From: Paraburkholderia caledonica NBRC 102488
Lineage (GTDB): Bacteria; Pseudomonadota; Gammaproteobacteria; Burkholderiales; Burkholderiaceae
Direction of reading: 5' to 3'
NCBI RefSeq assembly: GCF_000685095.1
Contig: NZ_BAYE01000013.1
Location: forward strand, 124,001-188,000
Length of the DNA stretch: 64,000 nt
Shown here: in pieces, positions 44,284 through 52,937 of the stretch
How the letters are laid out: every line of letters begins with the position of its first letter
How positions within the stretch are numbered: position 1 is the stretch's first letter
Translations under genes and position numbers: made by a program
Notes under the pieces: generated by a model
Database searches by the model: none
Seen by the model: the letters and a program-made list of their open reading frames with translations, nothing else
Told to the model about the DNA's origin: nothing

Positions 44284-44312
44284 TCCGTTCCCTAAATAGC
44301 TAAAACAGTAAG

Positions 44313-44328
44313 ATTGTATGATTGCATG
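44313..44328. promoter_or_regulatory. Candidate GntR site before UbiD 1
   Basis: ATTGTATGATTGCATG, 30 bases upstream of the UbiD 1 start, contains two overlapping copies of the ATTGTAT/ATTGCAT element also found around the GntR gene (55196, 55246) and its MFS neighbour (56090-56129). Confidence 0.45.
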
Positions 44329-44369
44329 TCAATAACATGGCTGTCAACGCGACGCTGCGCCCACAGCCC

Positions 44370-44393
44370 GCTCGCGGGCTCGCGGGCTCGCGG
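44370..44393. repeat. Tandem 8-bp repeat
   Basis: Three head-to-tail copies of GCTCGCGG, just beyond the stop of the aldehyde dehydrogenase gene. CCCGC/GCGGG pairing also lets it fold on the minus strand. Probably a simple GC-rich repeat, possibly a weak transcriptional pause. Confidence 0.5.
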
Positions 44394-44404
44394 CGCGGCG
44401 TCGG

Positions 44405-45877
44405 TCAGAGACCGCCCATGCACAGATATTTGATCTCGAGGTAGTCCTCGATGCCGTACTTCGAGCCTTCGCGGCCGAGTCCGGACTGCTTGACGCCGCC
44501 GAACGGCGCGACCTCGTTGGAGATCAGGCCGGTATTGATGCCGACCATGCCGTACTCGAGCGCCTCGGCCACGCGCCAGATCCGGCCGATGTCGCGGCTG
44601 TAGAAGTAGGCGGCGAGTCCGAACTCGGTGGCATTCGCCGCCGCGATGGCCTCTCTTTCATTCGTGAAGCGGAAGAGCGGGGCGACGGGGCCGAACGTCT
44701 CCTCCGTCGCAAAACGCATCCGGGCGGTCACGTCGCCCACCACGGTCGGTTCGAAGAACAGTTTGCCCGCCGCATGGCGTTTGCCGCCTGTCAGCACGCG
44801 CGCGCCGTGCGCGACAGCGTCGGCGATATGCGCCTCGACCTTTTCCACCGCCGCTTCGTTGATGAGCGGCCCTTGCGTCACACCGCTCTCGAATCCGTTG
44901 CCGACCATGATGCGGCCGACCGCCGCCGCGAATTTTTCCGCGAACGCGTCGTACACGCCGTCCTGGACGTAGAGGCGGTTCGTGCAAACGCAGGTTTGGC
45001 CCGCGTTGCGGTACTTCGAAGCGAGCGCGCCTTCCACGGCGGCGTCGAGATCCGCGTCGTCGAATACGATGAAGGGCGCGTTGCCGCCGAGTTCGAGCGA
45101 GAGCTTCTTCACGGTCGGCGCGCACTGACTCATCAGCATGCGGCCCACTGGCGTGGAACCGGTGAACGAGAGCTTGCGCACGATCGGATTGCCCGTCATC
45201 TCGGCGCCGATCGAACGCGGGTCGCCGACCACCACGCTGAACACGCCGGCCGGCACGCCCGCGCGATGCGCGAGTTCGGCGAGCGCGAGCGCCGACAGCG
45301 GCGTGGCTTCCGCGGGCTTCAGGATCATCGCGCAGCCGGCGGCAAGTGCGGGCGCGACTTTGCGCGTGATCATCGCGGCGGGGAAATTCCACGGCGTGAT
45401 CGCGGCGCATACGCCGATCGGTTCCTTCGTCACCAGCAGGCGTTTGTCGGCGGCGGGCGAGGCGAGTACGTCGCCGTCCACGCGCTTTGCCTGCTCCGCG
45501 AACCATTCGATGAACGACGCTGCATAAGCGATCTCGCCTTTCGCTTCCGCAAGCGGCTTGCCCTGTTCGGCCGACATGATGATCGCGAGGTCGTCCGTGT
45601 TCGCGATCATCAGCGCGTGCCAGCGCTTGAGGATCGTCGATCGCTGCGCTGCGGTGAGCTTGCGCCAGCCGCGCTGCGCGTAGTCGCCGGCTTCGATCGC
45701 GCGACGCGTTTCGGCGCCGGTCATGAGCGGCACGTCGGCGATCTTCTCGCCGGTTGCGGGATCGTCGACGGCGAACGTGCGTGCATCGTCGGCGCCGCAC
45801 CATTGGCCGTCGATGTAAGCGAGCGTGCGCAACAGGCTCGGGTCTGCGAGCCGGGAAAGCGGGTTGGATTCAGTCAT
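44405..45877 (-). CDS. NAD(P)-dependent aldehyde dehydrogenase, succinate-semialdehyde dehydrogenase (GabD) type
   Basis: 490 residues. Catalytic Cys C296 in NAGQTCVCTN, general base E262 in LELGGNAPF, cofactor Lys K187 in ILKPAEATPLS. GabD-like enzymes oxidise succinic and glutaric semialdehyde. Placed between UbiD 1 and UbiX in the minus-strand catabolic run, so it likely oxidises a dicarboxylic semialdehyde formed after ring opening. Cofactor preference is not determined here. Confidence 0.92.
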   Translation of the reverse strand: MTESNPLSRLADPSLLRTLAYIDGQWCGADDARTFAVDDPATGEKIADVPLMTGAETRRAIEAGDYAQRGWRKLTAAQRSTILKRWHALMIANTDDLAIIMSAEQGKPLAEAKGEIAYAASFIEWFAEQAKRVDGDVLASPAADKRLLVTKEPIGVCAAITPWNFPAAMITRKVAPALAAGCAMILKPAEATPLSALALAELAHRAGVPAGVFSVVVGDPRSIGAEMTGNPIVRKLSFTGSTPVGRMLMSQCAPTVKKLSLELGGNAPFIVFDDADLDAAVEGALASKYRNAGQTCVCTNRLYVQDGVYDAFAEKFAAAVGRIMVGNGFESGVTQGPLINEAAVEKVEAHIADAVAHGARVLTGGKRHAAGKLFFEPTVVGDVTARMRFATEETFGPVAPLFRFTNEREAIAAANATEFGLAAYFYSRDIGRIWRVAEALEYGMVGINTGLISNEVAPFGGVKQSGLGREGSKYGIEDYLEIKYLCMGGL

Positions 45878-45956
45878 GGTGATCGCGAAGAAAGCCCGCC
45901 GGCACGCGTCGCGCGACGGGTCTGGAAGTAGGGGAAAGGCGCGGGCGGTGCGCCCG

Positions 45957-46550
45957 TCACGACTCGTGTTGCTGCTCTTTCCAGCGTTTGATCACGCCCG
46001 TCTCGATGTCGAACAGATCGAGCATGCGGCCGACCGTGTGATCAACGATATCGGCGATCGTCTGCGGCCTGGAATAGAACGCCGGGACGACCGGCGCGAT
46101 GATCGCGCCCATGTCCGAGAGTTGCACGAGCGTGCGCAAATGGCCTCCGTGCAGCGGCGTTTCGCGCACGCCGAGCACGAGGCGCCGGCGCTCCTTCAGC
46201 ACGACGTCGGCCGCGCGGCTGATCAGAGAACTCGTGATGCCGGTGGCGATCTCGCTCATCGAGCGCACCGAGCACGGCGCGACCAGCATGCCTCTGGTTT
46301 TGAACGAACCCGACGAAATAGCGGCGCCGATGTCGCCCGGCGAGTACCAGTGCGACGCTCGCGCGCGAAGGTCGGCGGCGCGGATGTCGGTCTCATAGGT
46401 CATCGTCAGTTCGGCGGCCTTGCTGATCACGAGATGCGTCTCGATGCCCGCCTCGGCGAGCAGTTCGAGCGCGCGGATGCCGTAGACCACGCCGGACGCG
46501 CCGGTGATGCCGACGATAATGCGCTCCGGAGTCCTGTTATTCGCGCCCAC
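45957..46550 (-). CDS. ubiX: UbiX-family flavin prenyltransferase
   Basis: 197 residues. Makes prenylated FMN from FMN and dimethylallyl phosphate for UbiD enzymes. FMN-binding N-terminus IIVGITGASGVVYGI, the SFKTRGMLVAPCSVRSM segment and the EITHxxA-like RRRLVLGVRETPLHGGHL region are all present. Its start overlaps the end of UbiD 2 by 14 bases; only one UbiX is present for two UbiD proteins. Confidence 0.93.
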   Translation of the reverse strand: MGANNRTPERIIVGITGASGVVYGIRALELLAEAGIETHLVISKAAELTMTYETDIRAADLRARASHWYSPGDIGAAISSGSFKTRGMLVAPCSVRSMSEIATGITSSLISRAADVVLKERRRLVLGVRETPLHGGHLRTLVQLSDMGAIIAPVVPAFYSRPQTIADIVDHTVGRMLDLFDIETGVIKRWKEQQHES

Positions 46551-48204
46551 GATTGCCCTCGACGCTGCGCACGGGCGAATTCGGCTCGACGCCGCTCTGG
46601 CGGCGCGCGTGATACGACGCGTCGCGCTGCATCCACTCGCCGCGAGTTGCCTGCTCTGCGTTGCGGTCCCACTCCGCCGTCCAGTCGCCGAGCGAGTAGC
46701 CGTACCACGGCGACTCCGGCTTGAGCTTCGGCAGACCGAGGCGCTCCCACAGCGCCTTCGCCTTTTCCATGTATTCCTTCTTCGGCAGCGCGAGCGGCGG
46801 CATCGGCGTCTTCATCGTCGCGTCGATCAGCATCGCCGAATCGAGCCCCGTATCGTGGTCGGAGCGCGGACCATGGCCGTGCTCGCGGTACGAAATCAGC
46901 TTCACGTCCTCAACCGGATTGCAGCGATAGCCCATCGCCCAGAACACGGCGTCGGCGTTGTTCGGGTCAATGTCGTCGTCGATCGCGATGACGAACTTGC
47001 CGATGGCGGCCTGCAACGACATCGTGCCGTACAGCGCGCGCCAGATTTCGGTCTTCTTCGAACCGCGCTCGAACTGCAGGAACACGAAGCGGCGCAGATT
47101 CGTGAGCGGCTCGTGCAGCGACACTTTCTTGATGCCGCGAATGCCCAGGTGATCGCGCAGATGGCGCAGGAACATCGGCTCATACGCGAGACGTTTGATG
47201 ACGCTCGATTCGGACGGCGTGACCTGCGAGATGATCGAGGTCAGCACCGCGTCCTTGCGGCGAGTGATCGCCGTGACTTCGATGGAGAGGTTGTAGTCTT
47301 CGAGGGCGACATAACCGTGGCTCTCGCCGAACGGGCCTTCCGGTTCCAGATATTGCGGATCGACATAACCTTCGACGACCACTTCCGCTTCGGCCGGCAC
47401 CAGCAGATCGACCGTGCGGCCTTTGACGACGCGGATCGGCGCGCCGGCGAGACCGCCCGCAACGCTCAGTTCGTCGGTGTTCGGGCGCAGCTTCTGCGGA
47501 CCCTGGAACGCCACGACGGGCGGCGCGCCGAGCACGATGGCGACCGGCATCTTCTCGCCTTTCGCGGCGTACTTGCGCCAATGATCGAGACCGCCCGCAC
47601 GCAGGTTCACGAGCATCATCATGCCAAGGCGCGTGGCGGATTTCAGATGGCCGCGATACGTGCCCATGTTCTGCACGCCGGTGTCCGGGTCGCGCGAGAT
47701 CACGCCCGTCATCGTCATGTACGGGGCGGCGTCGAAGCCCGGCGTCGAGATCGGCAGCGGCAGCGATTCGAGGCCGTTGCCCGGACCTTCGAGATCCTTT
47801 CCTTCGATCACGATGTCGTGCACCGGGCCGCTTTCCACCACGACTGGCGGCACCGGATTGTCGATCGCGCGATTCCACGCGTCGCCGATGTCGTCGAGCG
47901 ACGGCACGTTCATGCCGATCCGGTAGATCTCCGGATTCGCCGCGATGCCGCCGACGATTACCGGAATGTCGTACTTGCGGCCCTTGCTGTCGACGATATT
48001 CGTGAAGAGGAACGCACGGCGGTCCGCTTCGGGAATCCCGCCGCGGAACTGCCAGCGCACGAGCGGATGCATTTCAGTGTCTTTGTTGACCGGCTCGTCA
48101 ATGCGGTACAGCAAACCTGCCGCTTCGAGACGCGCGATGTGGTCGTGCAAGTCCGCGTAACCGGCGTTCGCGGAAGTGTTGGGAGTAGTGTCTTGATCTG
48201 CCAT
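46537..48204 (-). CDS. UbiD-family prenylated-FMN-dependent decarboxylase 2
   Basis: 555 residues, collinear with UbiD 1. Active-site segments GVQNMGTYRGHL and QYLEPEGPFGESHGY are conserved. It is translationally coupled to UbiX (14-base overlap) and follows the enoyl-CoA hydratase-like gene by 107 bases. The pair of paralogs suggests two successive decarboxylations, two related substrates or a heteromeric enzyme. Known UbiD substrates include hydroxybenzoates, furan dicarboxylate, pyrrole carboxylate and phthaloyl-CoA. Confidence 0.92.
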   Translation of the reverse strand: MADQDTTPNTSANAGYADLHDHIARLEAAGLLYRIDEPVNKDTEMHPLVRWQFRGGIPEADRRAFLFTNIVDSKGRKYDIPVIVGGIAANPEIYRIGMNVPSLDDIGDAWNRAIDNPVPPVVVESGPVHDIVIEGKDLEGPGNGLESLPLPISTPGFDAAPYMTMTGVISRDPDTGVQNMGTYRGHLKSATRLGMMMLVNLRAGGLDHWRKYAAKGEKMPVAIVLGAPPVVAFQGPQKLRPNTDELSVAGGLAGAPIRVVKGRTVDLLVPAEAEVVVEGYVDPQYLEPEGPFGESHGYVALEDYNLSIEVTAITRRKDAVLTSIISQVTPSESSVIKRLAYEPMFLRHLRDHLGIRGIKKVSLHEPLTNLRRFVFLQFERGSKKTEIWRALYGTMSLQAAIGKFVIAIDDDIDPNNADAVFWAMGYRCNPVEDVKLISYREHGHGPRSDHDTGLDSAMLIDATMKTPMPPLALPKKEYMEKAKALWERLGLPKLKPESPWYGYSLGDWTAEWDRNAEQATRGEWMQRDASYHARRQSGVEPNSPVRSVEGNRGRE

Positions 48205-48222
48205 GGCTGGGGGTCCCGTAAA

Positions 48223-48241
48223 GCGCCGCGTTGCGCGGCGC
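48223..48241 (-). terminator. GC-rich intercistronic hairpin (possible attenuator)
   Basis: GCGCCGCG-TTG-CGCGGCGC, a perfect 8-bp stem between the hydratase-like gene and UbiD 2. Only TTTA follows on the minus strand, so it would terminate weakly and may set the ratio between upstream hydroxylase and downstream decarboxylase messages. Confidence 0.4.
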
Positions 48242-48311
48242 CTTTATTGCCTGAAGTGTTGCCCGGTGCGCGAGGCGCGTCGGTAGTATTGCGGCGAGTA
48301 ATGAAGGCGTA

Positions 48312-49040
48312 TTAGCGGCGCATCGATGTCATCGCGTTGGCGAGCGACGCACCCGCCATTTCGCTCGCGAGCGAGAAGTCGGGAATCGTGATCTCGCGGA
48401 AATACGTCTTCAGCGTGGCAATCGCGATCCGGTCGCGCGTGCAGATCGAGGCGACCATTGCGTCCGCACGCTCGGCGAGCTTCGCGGCCGCGACGACTTC
48501 TGCGACGATGCCCCACTCGCGTGCGTTCGCGGCGTCGATCGTCTCGGTCAGATAGACCATGTGCGCAGACGCTTTCGGCGGCACCTTGTGGCGCAGCACG
48601 GACAGCACAAGCGTCGGCGGCAGATTCTTCTGCAGCTCCGGCAGGCTGAAGCGCGCGCTATCGGCAGCGACGGCCAGGTCGCACGCGGTGACGAGTGCGC
48701 AGCCGAAACCCTCGGCGTCGCCTTGTACCTCGGCCAGAACCGGCACTTCGCTTTCATGCATCGCGCGGTAGACGTCGAGAATCGGATCAGCCACGTTACG
48801 GCGGAACTGCGCGGCCGTCGGCGGCGTGGCCGGCGGAGCGCCGACCGCGCGGCCGCGGCAGAACGCAGGACCGGACGCGCGAATGCGGATGATCTTGACG
48901 TTGTTGTCGCGGCCCGCCTTGCGGATTTCCGCGGCGAGCGCGCGCATGGCTTCGAGCGTGAGCATGTTGCCGAGCTCGGGCTGGCCGAGAGTGATCCGGT
49001 ATTCGGATTGGTGGAGCGCTGCGGTGAATTCGGTCGTCAT
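48312..49040 (-). CDS. Enoyl-CoA hydratase/isomerase (crotonase) family protein
   Basis: 242 residues from ATG 49040; an in-frame extension to 49268 would overlap the hydroxylase large-subunit gene. Oxyanion-hole segments RASGPAFCRGR and the second VQGDAEGFGCALVTACDLAV are present. The crotonase fold hydrates, isomerises or hydrolyses acyl-CoA or similar activated acids. No acyl-CoA ligase is encoded in the cluster, so it may act on a non-CoA substrate, for example ring hydrolysis as in 6-oxocamphor hydrolase or BadI-type enzymes; this is inference. Confidence 0.85.
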   Translation of the reverse strand: MTTEFTAALHQSEYRITLGQPELGNMLTLEAMRALAAEIRKAGRDNNVKIIRIRASGPAFCRGRAVGAPPATPPTAAQFRRNVADPILDVYRAMHESEVPVLAEVQGDAEGFGCALVTACDLAVAADSARFSLPELQKNLPPTLVLSVLRHKVPPKASAHMVYLTETIDAANAREWGIVAEVVAAAKLAERADAMVASICTRDRIAIATLKTYFREITIPDFSLASEMAGASLANAMTSMRR

Positions 49041-49113
49041 GGAGTAAAAGTCCAAACAATGAAAACAGGGAAGGGAGCCCGCGCTTCGCGCATGGGAGCG
49101 GGGCCTGCGCAGG

Positions 49114-51480
49114 TCAGCGCGCGTAGGCGCCGGCCTCCTTGAGCTTCTGGAACACGCGCTGCGGAACGAGCGGTGCTTCAGTGAATTCGACGCCGTATTC
49201 CGACAGCGCGTCCTCGATCGCAGCGACGATTGCTGCCGCCGCCGGGATCGTGCCGCCTTCGCCCGCACCCTTCACGCCGAGCGGATTCAGCGGCGACGGC
49301 GTTTCGAGGTGCACGATGTCGATATTCGGGACGTCGGTTGCCATCGGCAGCAGGTATTCGCCGAAGTTCGTCGTGGTGGGCTGTGCGTTCTCGTCGTATT
49401 GCATCCATTCGAGCGTCGCGTTGCCGATGCCGTGCGCAACCGAGCCGATCACCTGGCCGTCGACGATCATCGGGTTGATGAGCTTGCCGGAATCGTGCGC
49501 CATCACGTAGTTGAGGATCGTGATGTGGCCCGTCTCGCGGTCCACTTCGAGTTCGACGACAGCGGTGCCATTGCAATACGTCGACTGCGCGGGCGAAAAG
49601 TATTTGGTCTCTTCGAGACCGGCGGTGAGGCCCTCGGGCATCGTGAAGCCGGGCATGCCCTGCGAGATTTTCGCGAGTTGCCCGTAGCTCATGCGCTGCT
49701 CAATGCCGGCGCGGCGCGCAACGTGACCTTCGATCAGCAATAGTTCTTCGGGCTTGCACTTCCACAGGTGCGCGGCGAGCGTGAGCATCTTTTCGCCCAC
49801 GGCCTGCGCGGCGATATAGACGGAGTTGCCGGCATTCACCGTCACGCGACTCGCGAACGTGCCGACGCCCATCGAGATGCCGCCCGTGTCGCCCGTGATG
49901 ACGTCGATCGTTTCGAGCGGCACGTTCAGCTGTTCCGCGCAGATCTGCGCGAAGGTCGTCTTGTGGCCCTGGCCTTGCGGCGATGCGCCCGTGATCACGG
50001 CGATGCGGCCGTTCGCCTGCACGCGTACCGTCGCGCCTTCGAACGGACCCATGCCAGTGCCTTCGACGAAGCTCGCCATGCCGATGCCGATGAAGCGTCC
50101 TTCACGGCGCGCCTCGGCCTTGCGTTGCGCGAAGCTCGAATACTTCGCGCGCTCTAGCGCAGCTTTCTGGCAGGCCGGATAGTCGCCGCTGTCGTAACGC
50201 AGCGGGCTGCCGTCGCGATAAATGAAGCCCGCATCGTACGGCATCTGCTCGGGCTGGATCAGGTTGCGCCAGCGCAACTCTGCGCGGTCCATGCCGAGTG
50301 CGCGCGCGGCCTTGTCAAGTATCCGCTCCATCGCGAACACCGCCTGTGGGCGGCCCGCGCCGCGCACAGGCGAGGTCGCGCATTTGTTCGTGTAGACGAC
50401 GTCGAGCTTCGCGCCCATCGCCGGAATCACGTAAGGGCCGGGCGTTGTCGTGATCGAGATGTACGGCGTGATGATGCCCCACGGCAGGAACGCGCCGTTG
50501 TCGTGCACCATCTCCAGTTTCACGCCTCGAATCTTGCCGTCGTTTTCGAGCGCGATTTTCACGGTCCACCACTGGTCGCGTTCCTGCGTGACCGCGAGGA
50601 AGTGTTCGCGCCGGTCTTCGATCCATTTGACGGGGCGCTTGAGCGCAACCGCCGCAATCGCGACGAGCGCTTCTTCCGGATAGAACGGCAGCTTCGGGCC
50701 GAAGCCGCCGCCGACGTCGTTCATCAGCACGCGCAGTTTTTCCGTGTCCCATTCGAGCAGTTCGACGAGGTTCTTCTTCTCGTGGTGCGGCGCCTGGCCC
50801 GACGACCAGACGGTCAGTTCGCCGTTGGCGGCGTGAAATTCGGCGAGATAACCGCGGGTTTCCATCGGATGCGCGGAGCCGCGGTTCTGCCAGTAGGTTT
50901 CCTCGACGACGTGCGGCGCGCTGTTGAAGGCCGCGTCGATGTCGCCAAAACCCATTTCGATATGCGCGACGACATTGTCTTTCGCGTCGGTGTGGCAAAG
51001 CGGCGACTCGGGGCGCAGGCCGTCGCGGCAATCGGCCACGGCGGGCAGTGTGTCGTACTCGACTTCGATCAGGCCGCACGCGTCTTCGGCGATATAGCGG
51101 TTGTCCGCGACCACGAAGGCCACCGCTTCGCCCGCGAACGTCACTTCCGTCGAGGCGAGCAATTCCTGCGTGCGCTCGAAACGGATTGCCGGATTTGGCA
51201 GCATCGAAGGCGCGCGGCCCCGTGCGCGGCCGCTCAGGTCCGCGTGTGTGTAGACGGCGTGCACGCCCTTCAGTTCGCGCGCAGCGGTGCAGTCGATCGA
51301 GACGATTTTCGCGTGCGCATGCGGGCTGCGCAGCACGGCGGCTTGCAGCATGTTCGGCAGATGCACGTCGTCCACGTAGGAACCCTGACCTTGCAGCAGC
51401 TTCTTGTCTTCCGTGCGCATCACGCGCTTGCCGATGTAGCGCTGGTCGGTGGGCGCACCCTTCAGATCGGAAATTTCCAT
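49114..51480 (-). CDS. Molybdenum hydroxylase large subunit (xanthine dehydrogenase/CoxL family)
   Basis: 788 residues from ATG 51480. Mo-pterin binding segments GGGFGPKLPFYPEE, the active-site loop SPVRGAGRPQAVF and the catalytic Glu in GVKGAGEGGTIP are present. The loop has Gly-Ala-Gly where true CO dehydrogenases have the Cys of AYxCSFR, so CO is not the substrate. Works with the FeS and FAD subunits encoded just upstream to hydroxylate an N-heterocycle or oxidise an aldehyde using water. Confidence 0.93.
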   Translation of the reverse strand: MEISDLKGAPTDQRYIGKRVMRTEDKKLLQGQGSYVDDVHLPNMLQAAVLRSPHAHAKIVSIDCTAARELKGVHAVYTHADLSGRARGRAPSMLPNPAIRFERTQELLASTEVTFAGEAVAFVVADNRYIAEDACGLIEVEYDTLPAVADCRDGLRPESPLCHTDAKDNVVAHIEMGFGDIDAAFNSAPHVVEETYWQNRGSAHPMETRGYLAEFHAANGELTVWSSGQAPHHEKKNLVELLEWDTEKLRVLMNDVGGGFGPKLPFYPEEALVAIAAVALKRPVKWIEDRREHFLAVTQERDQWWTVKIALENDGKIRGVKLEMVHDNGAFLPWGIITPYISITTTPGPYVIPAMGAKLDVVYTNKCATSPVRGAGRPQAVFAMERILDKAARALGMDRAELRWRNLIQPEQMPYDAGFIYRDGSPLRYDSGDYPACQKAALERAKYSSFAQRKAEARREGRFIGIGMASFVEGTGMGPFEGATVRVQANGRIAVITGASPQGQGHKTTFAQICAEQLNVPLETIDVITGDTGGISMGVGTFASRVTVNAGNSVYIAAQAVGEKMLTLAAHLWKCKPEELLLIEGHVARRAGIEQRMSYGQLAKISQGMPGFTMPEGLTAGLEETKYFSPAQSTYCNGTAVVELEVDRETGHITILNYVMAHDSGKLINPMIVDGQVIGSVAHGIGNATLEWMQYDENAQPTTTNFGEYLLPMATDVPNIDIVHLETPSPLNPLGVKGAGEGGTIPAAAAIVAAIEDALSEYGVEFTEAPLVPQRVFQKLKEAGAYAR

Positions 51481-51484
51481 CGTG

Positions 51485-52006
51485 TTACTCCGTAGCATGT
51501 GCCGCAGGCGTCGCCGACGCTGCGGCACGCTGATCGCGGATGCGTTGTGCGGCAAGCAGCGCAGCGGCCACGATCGGCTGATAGCCCGTACAGCGGCACA
51601 GATTGCCTGTGATCGCTTCGCGAATTTCGGATTCGCTCGGCGAATCCGTTTCGTTCAGCAATTCGGTGAGCGTCATCAGCATGCCGGGCGTGCAGAAGCC
51701 GCATTGCAGCGCGTGCGTTTCGGTGAAGGCTTTCTGCAGCTCGTTGAGCGTGCCGTCTGCGTGAGCCAGGCCTTCTACGGTGGTCAGCGAACGGCCGTTG
51801 ACCTGGGCAGCAAGCGTCAGACAGGCGCGCGCGGTGCGGCCTTCGATCAGCACGGTGCAGGCGCCGCATACGCCGTGCTCGCAACCGTAGTGCGTCCCGG
51901 TGAGTTCGAGGTCGTGACGCAGGAAGTCACCGAGCATGCGCCGCGATTCGACTTCGCGCTCATAAGCGGTGCCGTTGACGACGACTCTGACAGTACGAGT
52001 CTCCAT
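51485..52006 (-). CDS. Molybdenum hydroxylase [2Fe-2S] subunit (CoxS family)
   Basis: 173 residues from ATG 52006 (METRTV); AAGGAG lies 6 bases upstream, which decides against the ATG two codons earlier. Plant-type cluster cysteines in GCEHGVCGACTVLIEG and the second cluster in CGFCTPGM and CRCTGYQP. Relays electrons from the Mo centre to the FAD subunit. Four bases separate it from the large subunit. Confidence 0.94.
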   Translation of the reverse strand: METRTVRVVVNGTAYEREVESRRMLGDFLRHDLELTGTHYGCEHGVCGACTVLIEGRTARACLTLAAQVNGRSLTTVEGLAHADGTLNELQKAFTETHALQCGFCTPGMLMTLTELLNETDSPSESEIREAITGNLCRCTGYQPIVAAALLAAQRIRDQRAAASATPAAHATE

Positions 52007-52025
52007 GTCCATCTCCTTAGTCACT

Positions 52026-52907
52026 CTACGATTGTCTTGCGACACGCGAGAACGCCCGTTTCAGCGCTCTTTCGGTCAGGACGCCGGCAAGATGCTGGCG
52101 GTAGTCGGTACTGACGTGGGCGTCGGTCATGACGTCGAGCCCGCTGGCCGCGTCGCTCGCCATGCGCACCGCGGTGTCGTCCATCGGGCGACCGCGCAGT
52201 GCGGTCTCCACGTCGTGCATGCGAACGGGACCGGGCGCGACGCCGCAGATCGTGAGCGACACGCGGTCGAGATTGCCGTGCGCGTCGGCGGTGCAGAGCG
52301 CCGCGACGCCGACGATGGCGTAGTCGCCATGACGTCGCGCGAATTCTTCGAATGCATAGCCATGGCCCGCGGGCCAGATGTCGAGCGAAATGCCTGCGAG
52401 CAGTTCGCCTTCTTCGAGCGCGGGCGTCATGTACATCACGGCCCAGTCGGACATCGGCAATTCGCGGTGCGTGAGCGCGCCGTCTTCATAGCGTGCAATG
52501 GTCAATACGCCGTCGAGCGCGGCGGTGAAGCACGGCTGTTCCGACGAAGGATCGAGCTGGCACAGACTGCCGCCGAGCGTGCCGCGGTTGCGGATCTGCT
52601 TGTGGCTCACGAGCTGATACGCCTCCCGGATCAGCGGCGCGCGTTGAATGACGAGCGGCGACAATTCGATGTCGCGCTGCCGCGCCATCGCGCCAATGTG
52701 GAGGCGATCGCCGCGCTGCTCGATCCGGGTCAGTGCTTCGACGCCGTTCAGGTCGATCAGATGACTCGTCATCAGATACCGGAAGTTCATCATCGGCATC
52801 AGCGACTGACCGCCCGCGAGCACTCTCGCGTCCTCGAGCGTGCCGAGCAGTTGCACGGCTTCGTCGAGAGTGGTCGGCGCGTGGTACAGAAATTCACTGG
52901 GTTTCAT
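52026..52907 (-). CDS. Molybdenum hydroxylase FAD-binding subunit (CoxM family)
   Basis: 293 residues. FAD contacts ARVLAGGQSLMPMMNFR (about 28-44) and TLGGSLCQLDPSSE, typical of medium subunits. Starts 30 bases after the CoxG gene; 19 bases separate it from the FeS subunit. Completes an L-M-S heterotrimer in the order G-M-S-L. Confidence 0.93.
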   Translation of the reverse strand: MKPSEFLYHAPTTLDEAVQLLGTLEDARVLAGGQSLMPMMNFRYLMTSHLIDLNGVEALTRIEQRGDRLHIGAMARQRDIELSPLVIQRAPLIREAYQLVSHKQIRNRGTLGGSLCQLDPSSEQPCFTAALDGVLTIARYEDGALTHRELPMSDWAVMYMTPALEEGELLAGISLDIWPAGHGYAFEEFARRHGDYAIVGVAALCTADAHGNLDRVSLTICGVAPGPVRMHDVETALRGRPMDDTAVRMASDAASGLDVMTDAHVSTDYRQHLAGVLTERALKRAFSRVARQS

Positions 52908-52937
52908 GCGTGCTCCGATAGTGCAGCGGTGGCTTCT

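Noticed and set aside
46504..48315. 603-codon plus-strand frame
   Set aside because: Antisense to UbiD 2; rich in His, Arg and Asp, no domain.
42625..52907. Complete HMF/furoate (hmf) pathway
   Set aside because: UbiD, UbiX, Mo subunits and a crotonase fit, but there is no acyl-CoA ligase, while extra CMD, lactonase, CoxG and NCS2 genes are present. The substrate is left open.
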